Positions 15,733 to 24,438 of a stretch of DNA of 56,737 nt are shown here, piece by piece. Positions within the stretch are counted from its first letter, which is position 1. Each line of letters opens with the position of its first letter. A program made the position numbers and the translations under genes. Origin of the DNA: Micromonospora sp. MP36 (GTDB lineage Bacteria; Actinomycetota; Actinomycetes; Mycobacteriales; Micromonosporaceae); assembly GCF_008119785.1 (NCBI RefSeq), contig NZ_VSFA01000043.1, positions 1 through 56,737 of the forward strand. The letters run 5' to 3'. The notes under the pieces were generated by a model that searched no databases, was not told where the DNA came from, and was given only the letters and a program-made list of their open reading frames with translations.

Positions 15733-16538
15733 CCGGACAGCTCGTTCCCGCTCAGGCGGGCGCGCCCGCCGCGGAGTCGGGCCTGATGGTCCGGGCCGAG
15801 CAGGTGCACAAGTCGTTCGGGCCCCTCGAAGTGCTCAAGGGCATCGACCTGGAGGTCCGCGCAGGGGAGGTGTGCTGCCTGCTCGGGCCCTCCGGCTCCG
15901 GCAAGTCGACCTTCCTGCGCTGCATCAACCACCTGGAGAAGATCAACGCCGGCCGGATCTGGGTGGACGGCGACCTGATCGGCTACCGGGAGCGCGGCGG
16001 GAAGCTGCACGAGCTGCGGGACAAGGAGGTGGCCGCGCAGCGCCAGGCCGTCGGCATGGTGTTCCAGCGGTTCAACCTGTTCCCGCACATGACCGTGCTG
16101 CAGAACGTCGTCGAGGCGCCGGTGCTGCTGCGCCGGGCGAAAAAGGCCGAGGCCCGGGACCGGGCCGCGCAGCTGCTGGACCGGGTCGGGCTGGGGGACA
16201 AGCTCGGGGCGTACCCGGGTCAGCTCTCCGGTGGCCAGCAGCAGCGGGTGGCGATCGCCCGGGCGCTGGCCATGCAGCCGAAGCTGATGCTCTTCGACGA
16301 GCCGACCAGCGCGCTGGACCCGGAGCTGGTCGGCGAGGTCCTGGACGTGATGAAGAACCTGGCCCGGGACGGCATGACCATGATCGTGGTGACCCACGAG
16401 ATCGGCTTCGCCCGGGAGGTCGGCGACTCACTGGTCTTCATGGACGGTGGCGTGGTCGTCGAGCAGGGCAACCCGCGCGAGGTGATCGCCGCCCCGAAGC
16501 ACGAGCGGACCAAGGCGTTCCTGGCCAAGGTCCTCTGA
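15729..16538 (+). CDS. Polar amino-acid ABC transporter ATP-binding protein
   Basis: 269 residues. The ABC ATPase has Walker A GPSGSGKST, Q-loop MVFQRFNLFPHMT, signature LSGGQQQRVAIARAL, Walker B LMLFDEPTSALDPE and H-loop VVTHEIGFAREV. It is close to GlnQ/HisP. The protein has an insertion of about 15 residues (IGYRERGGKLHELRDKEVAAQR) between Walker A and the Q-loop, as in some HisP-type proteins. ATG 15729 overlaps the permease stop (ATGA), so translation is probably coupled. A long hairpin follows the gene. Confidence 0.93.
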   Translation: MTGQLVPAQAGAPAAESGLMVRAEQVHKSFGPLEVLKGIDLEVRAGEVCCLLGPSGSGKSTFLRCINHLEKINAGRIWVDGDLIGYRERGGKLHELRDKEVAAQRQAVGMVFQRFNLFPHMTVLQNVVEAPVLLRRAKKAEARDRAAQLLDRVGLGDKLGAYPGQLSGGQQQRVAIARALAMQPKLMLFDEPTSALDPELVGEVLDVMKNLARDGMTMIVVTHEIGFAREVGDSLVFMDGGVVVEQGNPREVIAAPKHERTKAFLAKVL

Positions 16539-16541
16539 CCG

Positions 16542-16579
16542 GTCGGGTCCGGTGCGGCACGTGTCGCACCGGACCCGAC
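16542..16579 (+). terminator. Hairpin terminator after the amino-acid transporter operon
   Basis: GTCGGGTCCGGTGCG (16542-16556) pairs perfectly with CGCACCGGACCCGAC (16565-16579) around an 8-nt loop. There is no T-tract, which is common for actinomycete terminators. Confidence 0.7.
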
Positions 16580-16660
16580 AGACCGGACACCACCGCCGAT
16601 GTCCGGCGGATCGCGGCCGTTCCCGCCGCGCCGCGGGTCGGGCTTGTCGGCGGTACGGAC

Positions 16661-16666
16661 TAGAGT
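16661..16666 (+). promoter_or_regulatory. -10 box for leaderless polA
   Basis: TAGAGT ends 7 nt before the GTG of polA, which predicts a transcript starting at the start codon. Confidence 0.55.
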
Positions 16667-16673
16667 CGCTGCC

Positions 16674-19373
16674 GTGACAGCTACGACGCCGCGCCTGCTC
16701 CTCGTCGACGGACACTCCCTGGCATACCGGGCCTTCTTCGCCCTGCCGGTGGAGAACTTCTCCACCACCACGGGGCAGCCGACCAACGCCGTCTACGGCT
16801 TCACCTCGATGCTGATCAACGTGCTCCGCGACGAGCAGCCCACCCACATCGTGGTCGCCTTCGACGTCTCCCGCCGCTCCTTCCGCACCGAGAAATACGC
16901 CGAGTACAAGGCCGGCCGCAGCGAGACCCCGACCGACTTCAAGGGCCAGGTCAGCCTGGTCAAGGAGGTCCTGGCGGCGCTGCGCGTCCCGGTGGTGGAG
17001 AAGGAGGGCTACGAGGCGGATGACGTCATCGCCACCCTCGCCTGCCAGGCCCGCGACCAGGGCATGGAGGTGCTGATCACCACCGGTGACCGGGACGCGT
17101 TCCAGCTGGTCGGCGACCACATCACGGTGCTCTACCCGCGCAAGGGCGTCTCCGACCTGGCCCGGATGGACCCGGCCGCGGTCGAGGCGAAGTACGGCGT
17201 CGGCCCGGAGCGCTACCGCGACCTGGCCGCCCTGGTCGGCGAGACCAGCGACAACCTGCCCGGCATCCCCGGGGTCGGCCCGAAGACCGCGGCCAAGTGG
17301 ATCAACACGTACGGCGGGGTCGAGGGCGTGGTGGCCCGGGCCGACGAGATCAAAGGCAAGGCCGGCGACAGCCTGCGCGAGCGGCTCGCCGACGTGATCC
17401 GCAACTACGAGATCAACTGCCTGGTCTCCGACCTGGAGCTGCCGGTGCGCCCGGAGGACGCCCGCTGGCAGGGCTGGGACCGGGAGGCCGTGCACCAGGT
17501 CTTCGACACCCTCCAGTTCCGCATCCTGCGCGACCGGCTGTATCAGTACCTGGAGGCCGTCGAGCCGGAGGCCGAGGCGGGCTTCGAGCTCGCCGGGCAG
17601 GTGCTCACCAAGCCGGGCGGCCTCGCCGGCTGGCTGGAGACGCACGCCCCGGCCGGCACGCCGGTGGGCGTGGCGGTCAAGCTCGACACCGGCCCCAACC
17701 GGCGGCACACCGCCTCGGTGACCGGGATGGCCCTGGCCACCGCCGGCGGCGCCGCGGCCTGGTTCGACCCGGCCACCGTCGACCCGGCCGACGAGGCGGC
17801 CCTCGCGGGGTGGCTGGCCGACGGCACCCGCCCCAAGGTGCTGCACGACAGCAAGCCGGCGGTGCTGGCCTTCGCCGCGCACGGCTGGGACCTGCAGGGC
17901 ATCTCCCGGGACACCCAGATCGCCGCCTACCTGGCCCGCCCCGACCAGCGGTCCTACGACCTGACCGACCTGGCGCTGCGCTACCTGCACCGCGAGCTGC
18001 GGGTCGACGCGCCGGAGACCGGCCAGCTCACCCTGGAGGGGCTGGGCAACGACGGCGAGGCCGAGCAGAACCTCATGCTCCAGGCCCGGGCCACCCTCGA
18101 CCTGGCCGACGCGATCGACGCCGAGCTGTCCCGCGACGGCGAGCAGTCGGCCCGACTGATGGCCGGCGTGGAGCTGCCGCTGATGCGGGTGCTCGCCACC
18201 ATGGAGCGCACCGGCATCGCCGCCGACACCGAATACCTGTCCGAACTGGAGGCGCACTTCGCCGCCGAGGTGAAGGCCGCGGCGCAGGGCGCGTACGCGG
18301 AGATCGGGCGGGAGTTCAACCTGGGCTCGCCGAAGCAGCTCCAGGAGATCCTCTTCGGTGAGCTGGGCCTGCCCAAGACCAAGAAGATCAAGACCGGCTA
18401 CACCACCGACGCCGACGCCCTGCAGTGGCTCTACGCCCAGCAGCCGCACCCGGTGCTGGCGCACCTGCTGCGCCACCGGGACGTGGCCAAGCTCAAGTCG
18501 ACCGTCGACGGGCTGCTCAAGTCGGTGTCCGACGACGGCCGGATCCACACCACGTTCAACCAGACCGTGGCGGCCACCGGCCGGCTCTCCTCGACCGAGC
18601 CCAACCTGCAGAACATCCCGATCCGCACCGAGGAGGGGAGGCGGATCCGCCGGGCCTTCGTCGTCGGCGCCGGCTACGACTGCCTGCTCACCGCCGACTA
18701 CAGCCAGATCGAGATGCGGATCATGGCGCACCTGTCGTCGGACGACGCACTGATCGAGGCATTCAACTCCGGGCACGACTTCCACGCGGCCACCGCGTCC
18801 TCGGTCTTCGGCGTCCCGGTGGATCAGGTGACCGCCGACCAGCGGCGCAAGATCAAGGCGATGAACTACGGCCTGGCGTACGGGCTGAGCGCGTTCGGCC
18901 TCTCCCAGCAGCTCGGGATCACCGCCGAGGAGGCGCGCGGGCTGATGGAGAACTACTTCGCCGGCTTCGGCGGGGTGCGCGACTACCTGCACGAGGTGGT
19001 GGCCCGGGCCCGGCAGGACGGCTACACCTCCACCATCCTGGGCCGCCGCCGCTACCTGCCCGACCTGGTCAGCGACAACCGGCAGCGCCGGGAGATGGCC
19101 GAGCGGATGGCGCTCAACGCCCCGATCCAGGGCTCGGCGGCCGACATCATCAAGGTCGCCATGCTGCACGTCGACACCGCGCTGCGCGAGGCCGGGCTGC
19201 GCTCCCGGATGCTGCTGCAGGTGCACGACGAGCTGGTCTTCGAGGTCGCCCCCGGCGAACGGGAGACCCTGGAGGCCCTGGTCCGCAAGGAGATGGGGGA
19301 GGCGTACCCGCTGTCGGTGCCGCTGGAGGTCTCGGTCGGCGAGGGCCGCGACTGGAACAGCGCCGACCACTGA
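16674..19373 (+). CDS. polA: DNA polymerase I
   Basis: 899 residues. The N-terminal 5'-3' exonuclease/flap domain (to about residue 300) has LLLVDGHSLAYRAFFAL, FDVSRRSFRTEKYAEYKAGR, YEADDVIATLA and GDRDAFQLV. The middle 3'-5' exonuclease-like domain lacks the catalytic Asp/Glu pair: the expected DTE position reads GVAVKLDTG. Proofreading is therefore probably absent, as in other actinobacterial Pol I. The polymerase domain has the Asp motif ADYSQIEMRIMAHLS, the O-helix RRKIKAMNYGLAYG and the terminal HDELVFE. It fills repair gaps (with UvrABC encoded nearby) and processes Okazaki fragments. The GTG start is supported by the family N-terminus and by the -10 box. Confidence 0.97.
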   Translation: MTATTPRLLLVDGHSLAYRAFFALPVENFSTTTGQPTNAVYGFTSMLINVLRDEQPTHIVVAFDVSRRSFRTEKYAEYKAGRSETPTDFKGQVSLVKEVLAALRVPVVEKEGYEADDVIATLACQARDQGMEVLITTGDRDAFQLVGDHITVLYPRKGVSDLARMDPAAVEAKYGVGPERYRDLAALVGETSDNLPGIPGVGPKTAAKWINTYGGVEGVVARADEIKGKAGDSLRERLADVIRNYEINCLVSDLELPVRPEDARWQGWDREAVHQVFDTLQFRILRDRLYQYLEAVEPEAEAGFELAGQVLTKPGGLAGWLETHAPAGTPVGVAVKLDTGPNRRHTASVTGMALATAGGAAAWFDPATVDPADEAALAGWLADGTRPKVLHDSKPAVLAFAAHGWDLQGISRDTQIAAYLARPDQRSYDLTDLALRYLHRELRVDAPETGQLTLEGLGNDGEAEQNLMLQARATLDLADAIDAELSRDGEQSARLMAGVELPLMRVLATMERTGIAADTEYLSELEAHFAAEVKAAAQGAYAEIGREFNLGSPKQLQEILFGELGLPKTKKIKTGYTTDADALQWLYAQQPHPVLAHLLRHRDVAKLKSTVDGLLKSVSDDGRIHTTFNQTVAATGRLSSTEPNLQNIPIRTEEGRRIRRAFVVGAGYDCLLTADYSQIEMRIMAHLSSDDALIEAFNSGHDFHAATASSVFGVPVDQVTADQRRKIKAMNYGLAYGLSAFGLSQQLGITAEEARGLMENYFAGFGGVRDYLHEVVARARQDGYTSTILGRRRYLPDLVSDNRQRREMAERMALNAPIQGSAADIIKVAMLHVDTALREAGLRSRMLLQVHDELVFEVAPGERETLEALVRKEMGEAYPLSVPLEVSVGEGRDWNSADH

Positions 19374-19504
19374 CCCGCTGCCGGACGGCCCCGGGCTGCC
19401 CGGACGCGCCGTGATCGACTCCGCCTCGCCGATGCGGCGGCATTGGCCAGGCCCGGACACCGCGACTTCGCCGATCCGGCGGCGCGCGGCTCGGGGGCGG
19501 GCGG

Positions 19505-19936
19505 TCAGCGTCCCGGGCCCCGGCGCGCCTTCGGCGGGGCGCCGTGGCGCTGCAGGGCCTTCCGGGACGGGCCGCCCGGCGGCGGAAGCGGGGCCTTGAC
19601 CGGGTCGTGCCCCCAGTTCATCAGGGAATAGCGCCACCGGGTCGCACGGACGTCCCCGCTCGGTCGCTGCGCCATGTGCCGCCGGACGTACCCGACGACC
19701 TTGCGCATGTGCCTGTAGTCGGCCTCGGAGAGTTCGGCGCGCCTGCGGCGCAACAGCTCGATGATCTTCCGGCCGGACTCGTGGCCGACCGACTCGCCGC
19801 CGGGGCTGCCCTTCTTCCGCCAGCCGACGTGCTTCGACTCGTCCGTCTCCAGCCACTTCTGGAGCTCACCGGGCTTCATGTTCACCGCCTCGGTGAACTC
19901 CCGGTAGGTGTCCCGGCCCCCGTCACTTCGGCTCAT
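19505..19936 (-). CDS. DUF3140 family protein
   Basis: 143 residues resembling DUF3140 proteins, a small actinobacterial and proteobacterial family of unknown role. Family-like segments are FTEAVNMKPGELQKWLETDESKHVGW, GESVGHESGRKIIELLRRRRAELSEADYRHMRKVVGYVRRH and a terminal RYSLMNWGHDP. It is basic, which would suit nucleic-acid binding, but this is inference. The start overlaps the end of the DUF2945 gene by 14 bp, so the two are coupled. This pair occurs together in other actinomycetes. Confidence 0.8.
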   Translation of the reverse strand: MSRSDGGRDTYREFTEAVNMKPGELQKWLETDESKHVGWRKKGSPGGESVGHESGRKIIELLRRRRAELSEADYRHMRKVVGYVRRHMAQRPSGDVRATRWRYSLMNWGHDPVKAPLPPPGGPSRKALQRHGAPPKARRGPGR

Positions 19937-20141
19937 GGCGCAGCGCCTCTGGTCGGTGCGCGACGTCCCGCCCCGAGTGGTCGTTGCGGATCCGGTACTG
20001 CGGGTCCTCCGGCGAGGCGTTCACGGTGTGCCCCCGGACGTGCGTCCGGTCGATCAGCTTCTCCTTGACCACGCCGTACGCCCGGCCGCTGTGGCTGGCC
20101 CAGGAGACGTGGTCGCCTTCGCGGAACTCCTTCTCGGCCAT
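19923..20141 (-). CDS. DUF2945 (TUDOR-like, hypervirulence-associated) small protein
   Basis: 72 residues: EFREGDHVSWASHSGRAYGVVKEKL, VRGHTVNASPEDPQYRIRNDHSGRDVAHRPEALR. This is the DUF2945 / HVA TUDOR-domain fold, a small beta barrel. Its function in bacteria is not established. It lies in a minus-strand run between the methyltransferase at 20987 (40 bp gap) and DUF3140 (overlap). Confidence 0.82.
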   Translation of the reverse strand: MAEKEFREGDHVSWASHSGRAYGVVKEKLIDRTHVRGHTVNASPEDPQYRIRNDHSGRDVAHRPEALRHEPK

Positions 20142-20180
20142 GCCCTTCGGGTACCCGGGGCCGCCCGGCGGAAACGACGG

Positions 20181-20987
20181 CTACCCGCCGGCCGGCTTCT
20201 CCGCGACGAAGATCGCGGTGCCGGGGAAGAGTCGACCGCGCAGCGGACTCCACTGCCCCCAGATCCCCTCGTGCCCCTCCGGCCACTCCGGCTCCACCAG
20301 GTCCAGCAGGCGGAACCCGGCCCCCACCAGCTCCCGGATCCGGTCGCCGAGGGTGCGGTGCTGCTCGACGTACGTGGCCACCCCGTGCTCGTCCTGCTCG
20401 ACGTACGGGGAGCGGTCGAAGTACGAGTGCACGGCGGCCAGCCCGCCCGGACCCGGGTCGTCGAGGAAGATCCACCGCATCGGGTGGGTGACCGAGAAGA
20501 CCCACCGGCCGCCGGGGCGTAGCACCCGGGACACCTCCCGCATCACCGCCGCCGAGTCGGCCACGAACGGGATCGCGCCGAACGCCGTGCAGACCGTGTC
20601 GAAGGCGGCGTCGGCGAACGGCAGGGCGAGCGCGTCGGCCTGCACCAGCGGTACGCGTACCCCGGTGCGGGCGGCGGCCTGCGCGGCGTGCCGCAACATG
20701 CCCGCGGACAGGTCCAGGGCGACCGGCCGGGCCCCCTGGGTCGCCAGCCAGCGCGCGGCGGCCGCGGCCCCGCAGCCGAGTTCCAGGATCCGCCGGCCGG
20801 CCACCTCGCCGAGCAGTCGGGCGTCGGCCTCGCGCAGCCCCTCGGGGCACCAGACGAAGTCCACGTCGCCCAGGAACGCGCCGTGCTCGGCCTGGTAGTC
20901 GTCGGCGTCGGCGTCCCACCAGCCCCGGTTGGCCCGGCGCGTTTCGGCGGCGCCCACCCGGCGCCGGGTCACCCTGTCCTCGTCCAC
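20181..20987 (-). CDS. SAM-dependent methyltransferase
   Basis: 268 residues, class I Rossmann methyltransferase. Motif I is ILELGCGAAAAARWLA, followed by VALDLSAGMLRHA (SAM ribose Asp), VQADALALPFADAAFDTVCTAFGAIPFV (motif IV region) and VSRVLRPGGRWVFSVTHPMRW. The N-terminus NRGWWDADADDYQAEHGAFLGDVDFVWCPEGLRE is typical of a family common in Micromonospora and Streptomyces, with unknown substrate. The start is GTG 20987, six nt after a -10 box, so it is probably leaderless. It heads the run with DUF2945 and DUF3140. Confidence 0.88.
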   Translation of the reverse strand: MDEDRVTRRRVGAAETRRANRGWWDADADDYQAEHGAFLGDVDFVWCPEGLREADARLLGEVAGRRILELGCGAAAAARWLATQGARPVALDLSAGMLRHAAQAAARTGVRVPLVQADALALPFADAAFDTVCTAFGAIPFVADSAAVMREVSRVLRPGGRWVFSVTHPMRWIFLDDPGPGGLAAVHSYFDRSPYVEQDEHGVATYVEQHRTLGDRIRELVGAGFRLLDLVEPEWPEGHEGIWGQWSPLRGRLFPGTAIFVAEKPAGG

Positions 20988-20993
20988 CCGCTC

Positions 20994-20999
20994 ACGCTA
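20994..20999 (-). promoter_or_regulatory. -10 box for a leaderless methyltransferase transcript
   Basis: TAGCGT on the minus strand ends 6 nt before the GTG at 20987. Confidence 0.5.
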
Positions 21000-21130
21000 G
21001 CCTCCACCCGACGGGCCGCCGGCCGCGGTGGGTCGGGTGGGGCCGATGTGACGGACGAGACAGGCACGGCACCTTACCGCGCGAAATCTCCGCTTTCGCA
21101 GCTGACGAGGTCGTGAGGACCCGGGAGGGC

Positions 21131-21161
21131 TTGCACGCTGTGGTAATGCAGCGGGTAGGCT
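21131..21161 (+). promoter_or_regulatory. rpsA promoter
   Basis: TTGCAC (21131-21136), a 19-nt spacer, then TAGGCT (21156-21161). Transcription would start near 21168 and leave a leader of about 170 nt before rpsA. The leader contains no obvious open frame but has room for S1 autoregulation. Confidence 0.5.
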
Positions 21162-21340
21162 AGAGGATGCGCTCGCGGATCGTGTGCCTCGGCAGGGAGC
21201 AGGTGCGCGGTCACCGGAGCCACTAATGATCTTCTGACGGCGATCGTTCGGTGTGCCCGGCGACGGATCCGCTGGCGCGGACTGAGTCACCGCGACGCCA
21301 CGCCTGCTGTGACACCCATCCGACCGGAGCAACCGCCCAC

Positions 21341-22822
21341 ATGACGAGCAGCATCGAGGCCACCTCGAGCGCCAACAAGGTCACCGTCGACGACCTCGGT
21401 TCCGAGGAGGCTTTCCTCGCCGCGATCGACGAGACCATCAAGTACTTCAACGACGGCGACATTGTCGAAGGCACCGTCGTCAAGGTCGATCGGGACGAGG
21501 TCCTGCTCGACATCGGCTACAAGACCGAGGGCGTGATCCCCTCTCGGGAGCTGTCGATCAAGCACGACGTGGACCCGGCCGAGGTGGTTTCGGTCGGTGA
21601 CCACATCGAGGCCCTCGTCCTCCAGAAGGAGGACAAGGAGGGTCGCCTGATCCTCTCCAAGAAGCGGGCGCAGTACGAGCGGGCCTGGGGCACGATCGAG
21701 AAGATCAAGGACGAGGACGGCGTCGTCCGCGGCTCGGTCATCGAGGTCGTCAAGGGTGGTCTCATCCTCGACATCGGCCTGCGCGGCTTCCTGCCCGCCT
21801 CGCTCGTCGAGATGCGGCGGGTGCGTGACCTGCAGCCGTACGTCGGTCGCGAGCTCGAGGCCAAGATCATCGAGCTGGACAAGAACCGCAACAACGTGGT
21901 CCTGTCCCGCCGGGCCTGGCTGGAGCAGACGCAGTCCGAGGTGCGCACCGAGTTCCTCAACAAGCTGCAGAAGGGCCAGGTCCGCAAGGGCGTCGTCTCC
22001 TCGATCGTCAACTTCGGCGCGTTCGTCGACCTGGGCGGCGTGGACGGCCTGGTGCACGTCTCCGAGCTCTCCTGGAAGCACATCGACCACCCGTCCGAGG
22101 TCGTCGAGGTGGGCCAGGAGGTCGAGGTCGAGGTCCTGGACGTCGACCTGGACCGCGAGCGGGTCTCGCTGTCGCTGAAGGCGACCCAGGAGGACCCGTG
22201 GCGTCAGTTCGCCCGTACCCACGCGATCCAGCAGATCGTGCCGGGTAAGGTCACCAAGCTGGTGCCGTTCGGCGCGTTCGTCCGGGTGGACGACGGCATC
22301 GAGGGCCTGGTCCACATCTCCGAGCTGGCCGAGCGCCACGTGGAGATCCCGGAGCAGGTCGTCCAGGTCGGCTCCGAGGTCATGGTCAAGGTCATCGACA
22401 TCGACCTGGAGCGTCGCCGGATCTCGCTGTCGCTCAAGCAGGCCAACGAGGGCTTCGTCGAGGGCGAGGAGCACTTCGACCCGACCCTCTACGGCATGGC
22501 CGCGACCTACGACGAGCAGGGCAACTACATCTACCCGGAGGGCTTCGACCCGGAGACGGGCGAGTGGCTCGAGGGCTACGAGAAGCAGCGCGAGGCGTGG
22601 GAGCAGCAGTACGCCGAGGCGCGCCAGCGCTGGGAGGCCCACACCAAGCAGGTGCAGACCTCCCGGGCCGCCGACGCCGAGGCCGCCGCTCACCCGGCGC
22701 CGGCCGCGGGTGCCACCACCACGACCACGGCCCCGAGCCGGCAGGCCGAGGAGCCGTCCGGCACCCTGGCCACCGACGAGGCGCTCGCCGCGCTGCGGGA
22801 GAAGCTCGCCGGCGGCAAGTGA
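21341..22822 (+). CDS. rpsA: 30S ribosomal protein S1
   Basis: 493 residues with four S1 RNA-binding domains, as in other actinobacterial S1 proteins (Gram-negative S1 has six). Repeat starts are visible at DIVEGTVVKVDRDEVLLDIGYKTEGVI, GVVRGSVIEVVKGGLILDIGLRGFLP, GQVRKGVVSSIVNFGAFVDLGGVDGLVHVSEL and GKVTKLVPFGAFVRVDDGIEGLVHISEL. An acidic then Ala/Thr/Pro-rich tail ends in ALAALREKLAGGK. It helps mRNAs dock on the 30S subunit. ATG 21341 follows CCGGAGC by about 10 nt. The position between polA and coaE is conserved in actinobacteria. Confidence 0.97.
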   Translation: MTSSIEATSSANKVTVDDLGSEEAFLAAIDETIKYFNDGDIVEGTVVKVDRDEVLLDIGYKTEGVIPSRELSIKHDVDPAEVVSVGDHIEALVLQKEDKEGRLILSKKRAQYERAWGTIEKIKDEDGVVRGSVIEVVKGGLILDIGLRGFLPASLVEMRRVRDLQPYVGRELEAKIIELDKNRNNVVLSRRAWLEQTQSEVRTEFLNKLQKGQVRKGVVSSIVNFGAFVDLGGVDGLVHVSELSWKHIDHPSEVVEVGQEVEVEVLDVDLDRERVSLSLKATQEDPWRQFARTHAIQQIVPGKVTKLVPFGAFVRVDDGIEGLVHISELAERHVEIPEQVVQVGSEVMVKVIDIDLERRRISLSLKQANEGFVEGEEHFDPTLYGMAATYDEQGNYIYPEGFDPETGEWLEGYEKQREAWEQQYAEARQRWEAHTKQVQTSRAADAEAAAHPAPAAGATTTTTAPSRQAEEPSGTLATDEALAALREKLAGGK

Positions 22823-22884
22823 TCCTGCGACGACTCCAGCTCGGCGCGTCTGAACGCCGCGCTTGAGCCGTCACTGACGACGAC

Positions 22885-22934
22885 GGGCCCCGTCCCCGCG
22901 ATCCGGTCTCACCGGGCCGCCGGGGGCGGGGCCC
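22885..22934 (+). terminator. rpsA terminator
   Basis: GGGCCCCGTCCCCG (22885-22898) pairs with CGGGGGCGGGGCCC (22921-22934) with one G-T wobble around 22 nt. The right arm is also the start of the first 53-bp tandem repeat. Confidence 0.6.
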
Positions 22935-23075
22935 TCGCGTGTCTTCGCCCGACCCCGTGGTGGGCCGGTCCGCCGGGGCGGCGCCTCGCGTGTCTCCGCC
23001 CGACTCCGTCGTAGGCCCGGGCCGCCGGGGCGGGGCCCTCGCTCGTCTTCACCCGACCCCGTCGTAGGCCGGTCC
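22918..23075. repeat. Three tandem copies of a 52-53-bp repeat
   Basis: Copies begin at 22918, 22971 and 23023. Each has CGCCGGGGCGGGGCCCTCG, a CGTGTCTTCGCCCGACCCCGTCG-like core and GTAGGCCGG. They fill the rpsA-coaE gap. No protein-coding signature was seen, so it is probably a minisatellite-like expansion of the terminator region. Confidence 0.75.
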
Positions 23076-23253
23076 GCAGGGAGCGCTCGGTCGACTCGGT
23101 GTGCGGCAGGTGGCGTTGTTGCGGCCACCGGACACCCCGATCTGCGCCGACCGGCTCCGGCGGGGGGCGGGCGGACGGGCGTCGCGGCGTTCCGCGTCGA
23201 TCGCGCGGCCCGAGTGGTTTGGCGTCGGCCGGATGATCGGGTTGACTGGGCGG
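23076..23253. other. Region upstream of coaE
   Basis: No gene was found between the tandem repeats and coaE. TTGACT (23242-23247) just before the coaE start could be part of a promoter, but the spacing is unsuitable for that start. Confidence 0.3.
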
Positions 23254-24432
23254 GTGCTGATGGTGGGGTTGACCGGCGGTATCGGGTCCGGCAAGAGTGC
23301 GGTGGCCAGCCGGCTCGCCGCATTCGGCGCAGTGATCATCGACTCGGACCGCGTCGCCCGCGAGGTGGTCGCCCCGGGCAGCGAGGGGCTGGCCGAGATC
23401 GTGGCCGCCTTCTCCGACCGGGTGCTCGACGCGCGCGGCGCGCTCGACCGGGCGGCGCTGGGCGCCGTCGTCTTCGCCGACGAGGCGGCCCGTCGCCGGC
23501 TGGAGGCGATCATCCACCCCCGGGTCCGGGCGCGTACCGCCGAGCTGGCCGCCGCCGCGGCCCCGGACGCGATCGTGGTCAACGACGTACCGCTGCTGGT
23601 GGAGGTGGGGCTCGCGCCGACGTACCACCTGGTGGTCGTGGTGCAGACGGCGGTGGCCACCCGGCTGGCGCGGCTGGCGCGCGACCGGGGCATGGACCGC
23701 GCCGAGGCCGAGCGGCGGATCGCCGCGCAGGCCGACGACGCCCGCCGGCAGGAGGCGGCCGACGTGCTGCTGACCAACGACGGCCCGCTGGACGAGCTGC
23801 ACGCGGCGGTGGACGCGCTCTGGCGCGACCGCCTGGTGCCCTACGAGCGCAACGTCCGCGAGCGCCGCGCGGTCCGCCCGGAGCAGGTGGTGCTCGCCGA
23901 CCCCGACCCGTCCTGGCCCCAGCAGTACGCCCGGTTGGCCGCGCGGATCCGGCACGCGGTCGGGGCCGACGTGCGGGTGGACCACATCGGCTCTACGGCG
24001 GTGCCCGGGCTGGCCGCGAAGAACGTCATCGACATCCAGCTCACCGTCTCGTCGCTGGCGGAGGCGGACGGGCCGCTGGCCGAGCGGCTCGCCGACGCCG
24101 GATTCCCCCGGCTGCCCGGCGACTGGTGGGACAACCCCCGCCCACCGGGCAGCGCCCACTGGGAGAAGCGGCTGCACGGCAGCGCCGACCCGGGCCGCCC
24201 GGTCTACCTGCACCTGCGGGTGGACGGCTCGCCCGGCTGGCGGTACGCGCTGCTGATGCGGGACCACCTGCGCGCCGACCCGGGCCAGCGGGCCGCGTAC
24301 CTGCAGCTGAAGCGGGAGCTGGCCGCCTCCGCCCCGGACAGCGCCACCTACGGGACGCTGAAGGACCCCTGGTTCGACGAGGAGCACCTGCGGGCCGAGG
24401 AGTGGGCCGCGCAGACCGGCTGGCGGCCCTGA
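23254..24432 (+). CDS. coaE: Dephospho-CoA kinase fused to a GrpB domain
   Basis: 392 residues. The N-terminal ~200 residues are dephospho-CoA kinase, which phosphorylates the 3'-OH of dephospho-CoA in the last step of CoA synthesis. The P-loop is GLTGGIGSGKS; IIDSDRVAREVV and NDVPLLVE are also diagnostic. From about residue 210 a GrpB/UPF0157 domain follows, related to nucleotidyltransferases: PDPSWPQQYARLAARIRHAVG, HIGSTAVPGLAAKNVIDIQL. The same fusion is found in mycobacterial CoaE, where the C-terminal part is reported to affect stability and folding. The start is GTG 23254; ATG 23260 and ATG 23233 are alternatives. Confidence 0.93.
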   Translation: MLMVGLTGGIGSGKSAVASRLAAFGAVIIDSDRVAREVVAPGSEGLAEIVAAFSDRVLDARGALDRAALGAVVFADEAARRRLEAIIHPRVRARTAELAAAAAPDAIVVNDVPLLVEVGLAPTYHLVVVVQTAVATRLARLARDRGMDRAEAERRIAAQADDARRQEAADVLLTNDGPLDELHAAVDALWRDRLVPYERNVRERRAVRPEQVVLADPDPSWPQQYARLAARIRHAVGADVRVDHIGSTAVPGLAAKNVIDIQLTVSSLAEADGPLAERLADAGFPRLPGDWWDNPRPPGSAHWEKRLHGSADPGRPVYLHLRVDGSPGWRYALLMRDHLRADPGQRAAYLQLKRELAASAPDSATYGTLKDPWFDEEHLRAEEWAAQTGWRP

Positions 24433-24438
24433 CCGGGC

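Noticed and set aside
16428..19856. 1142-residue open frame antisense to polA
   Set aside because: It lies opposite a clear polA gene. Its Gly/Val/His/Gln-rich composition is what the antisense of high-GC codons gives, and it has no domain or ribosome site.
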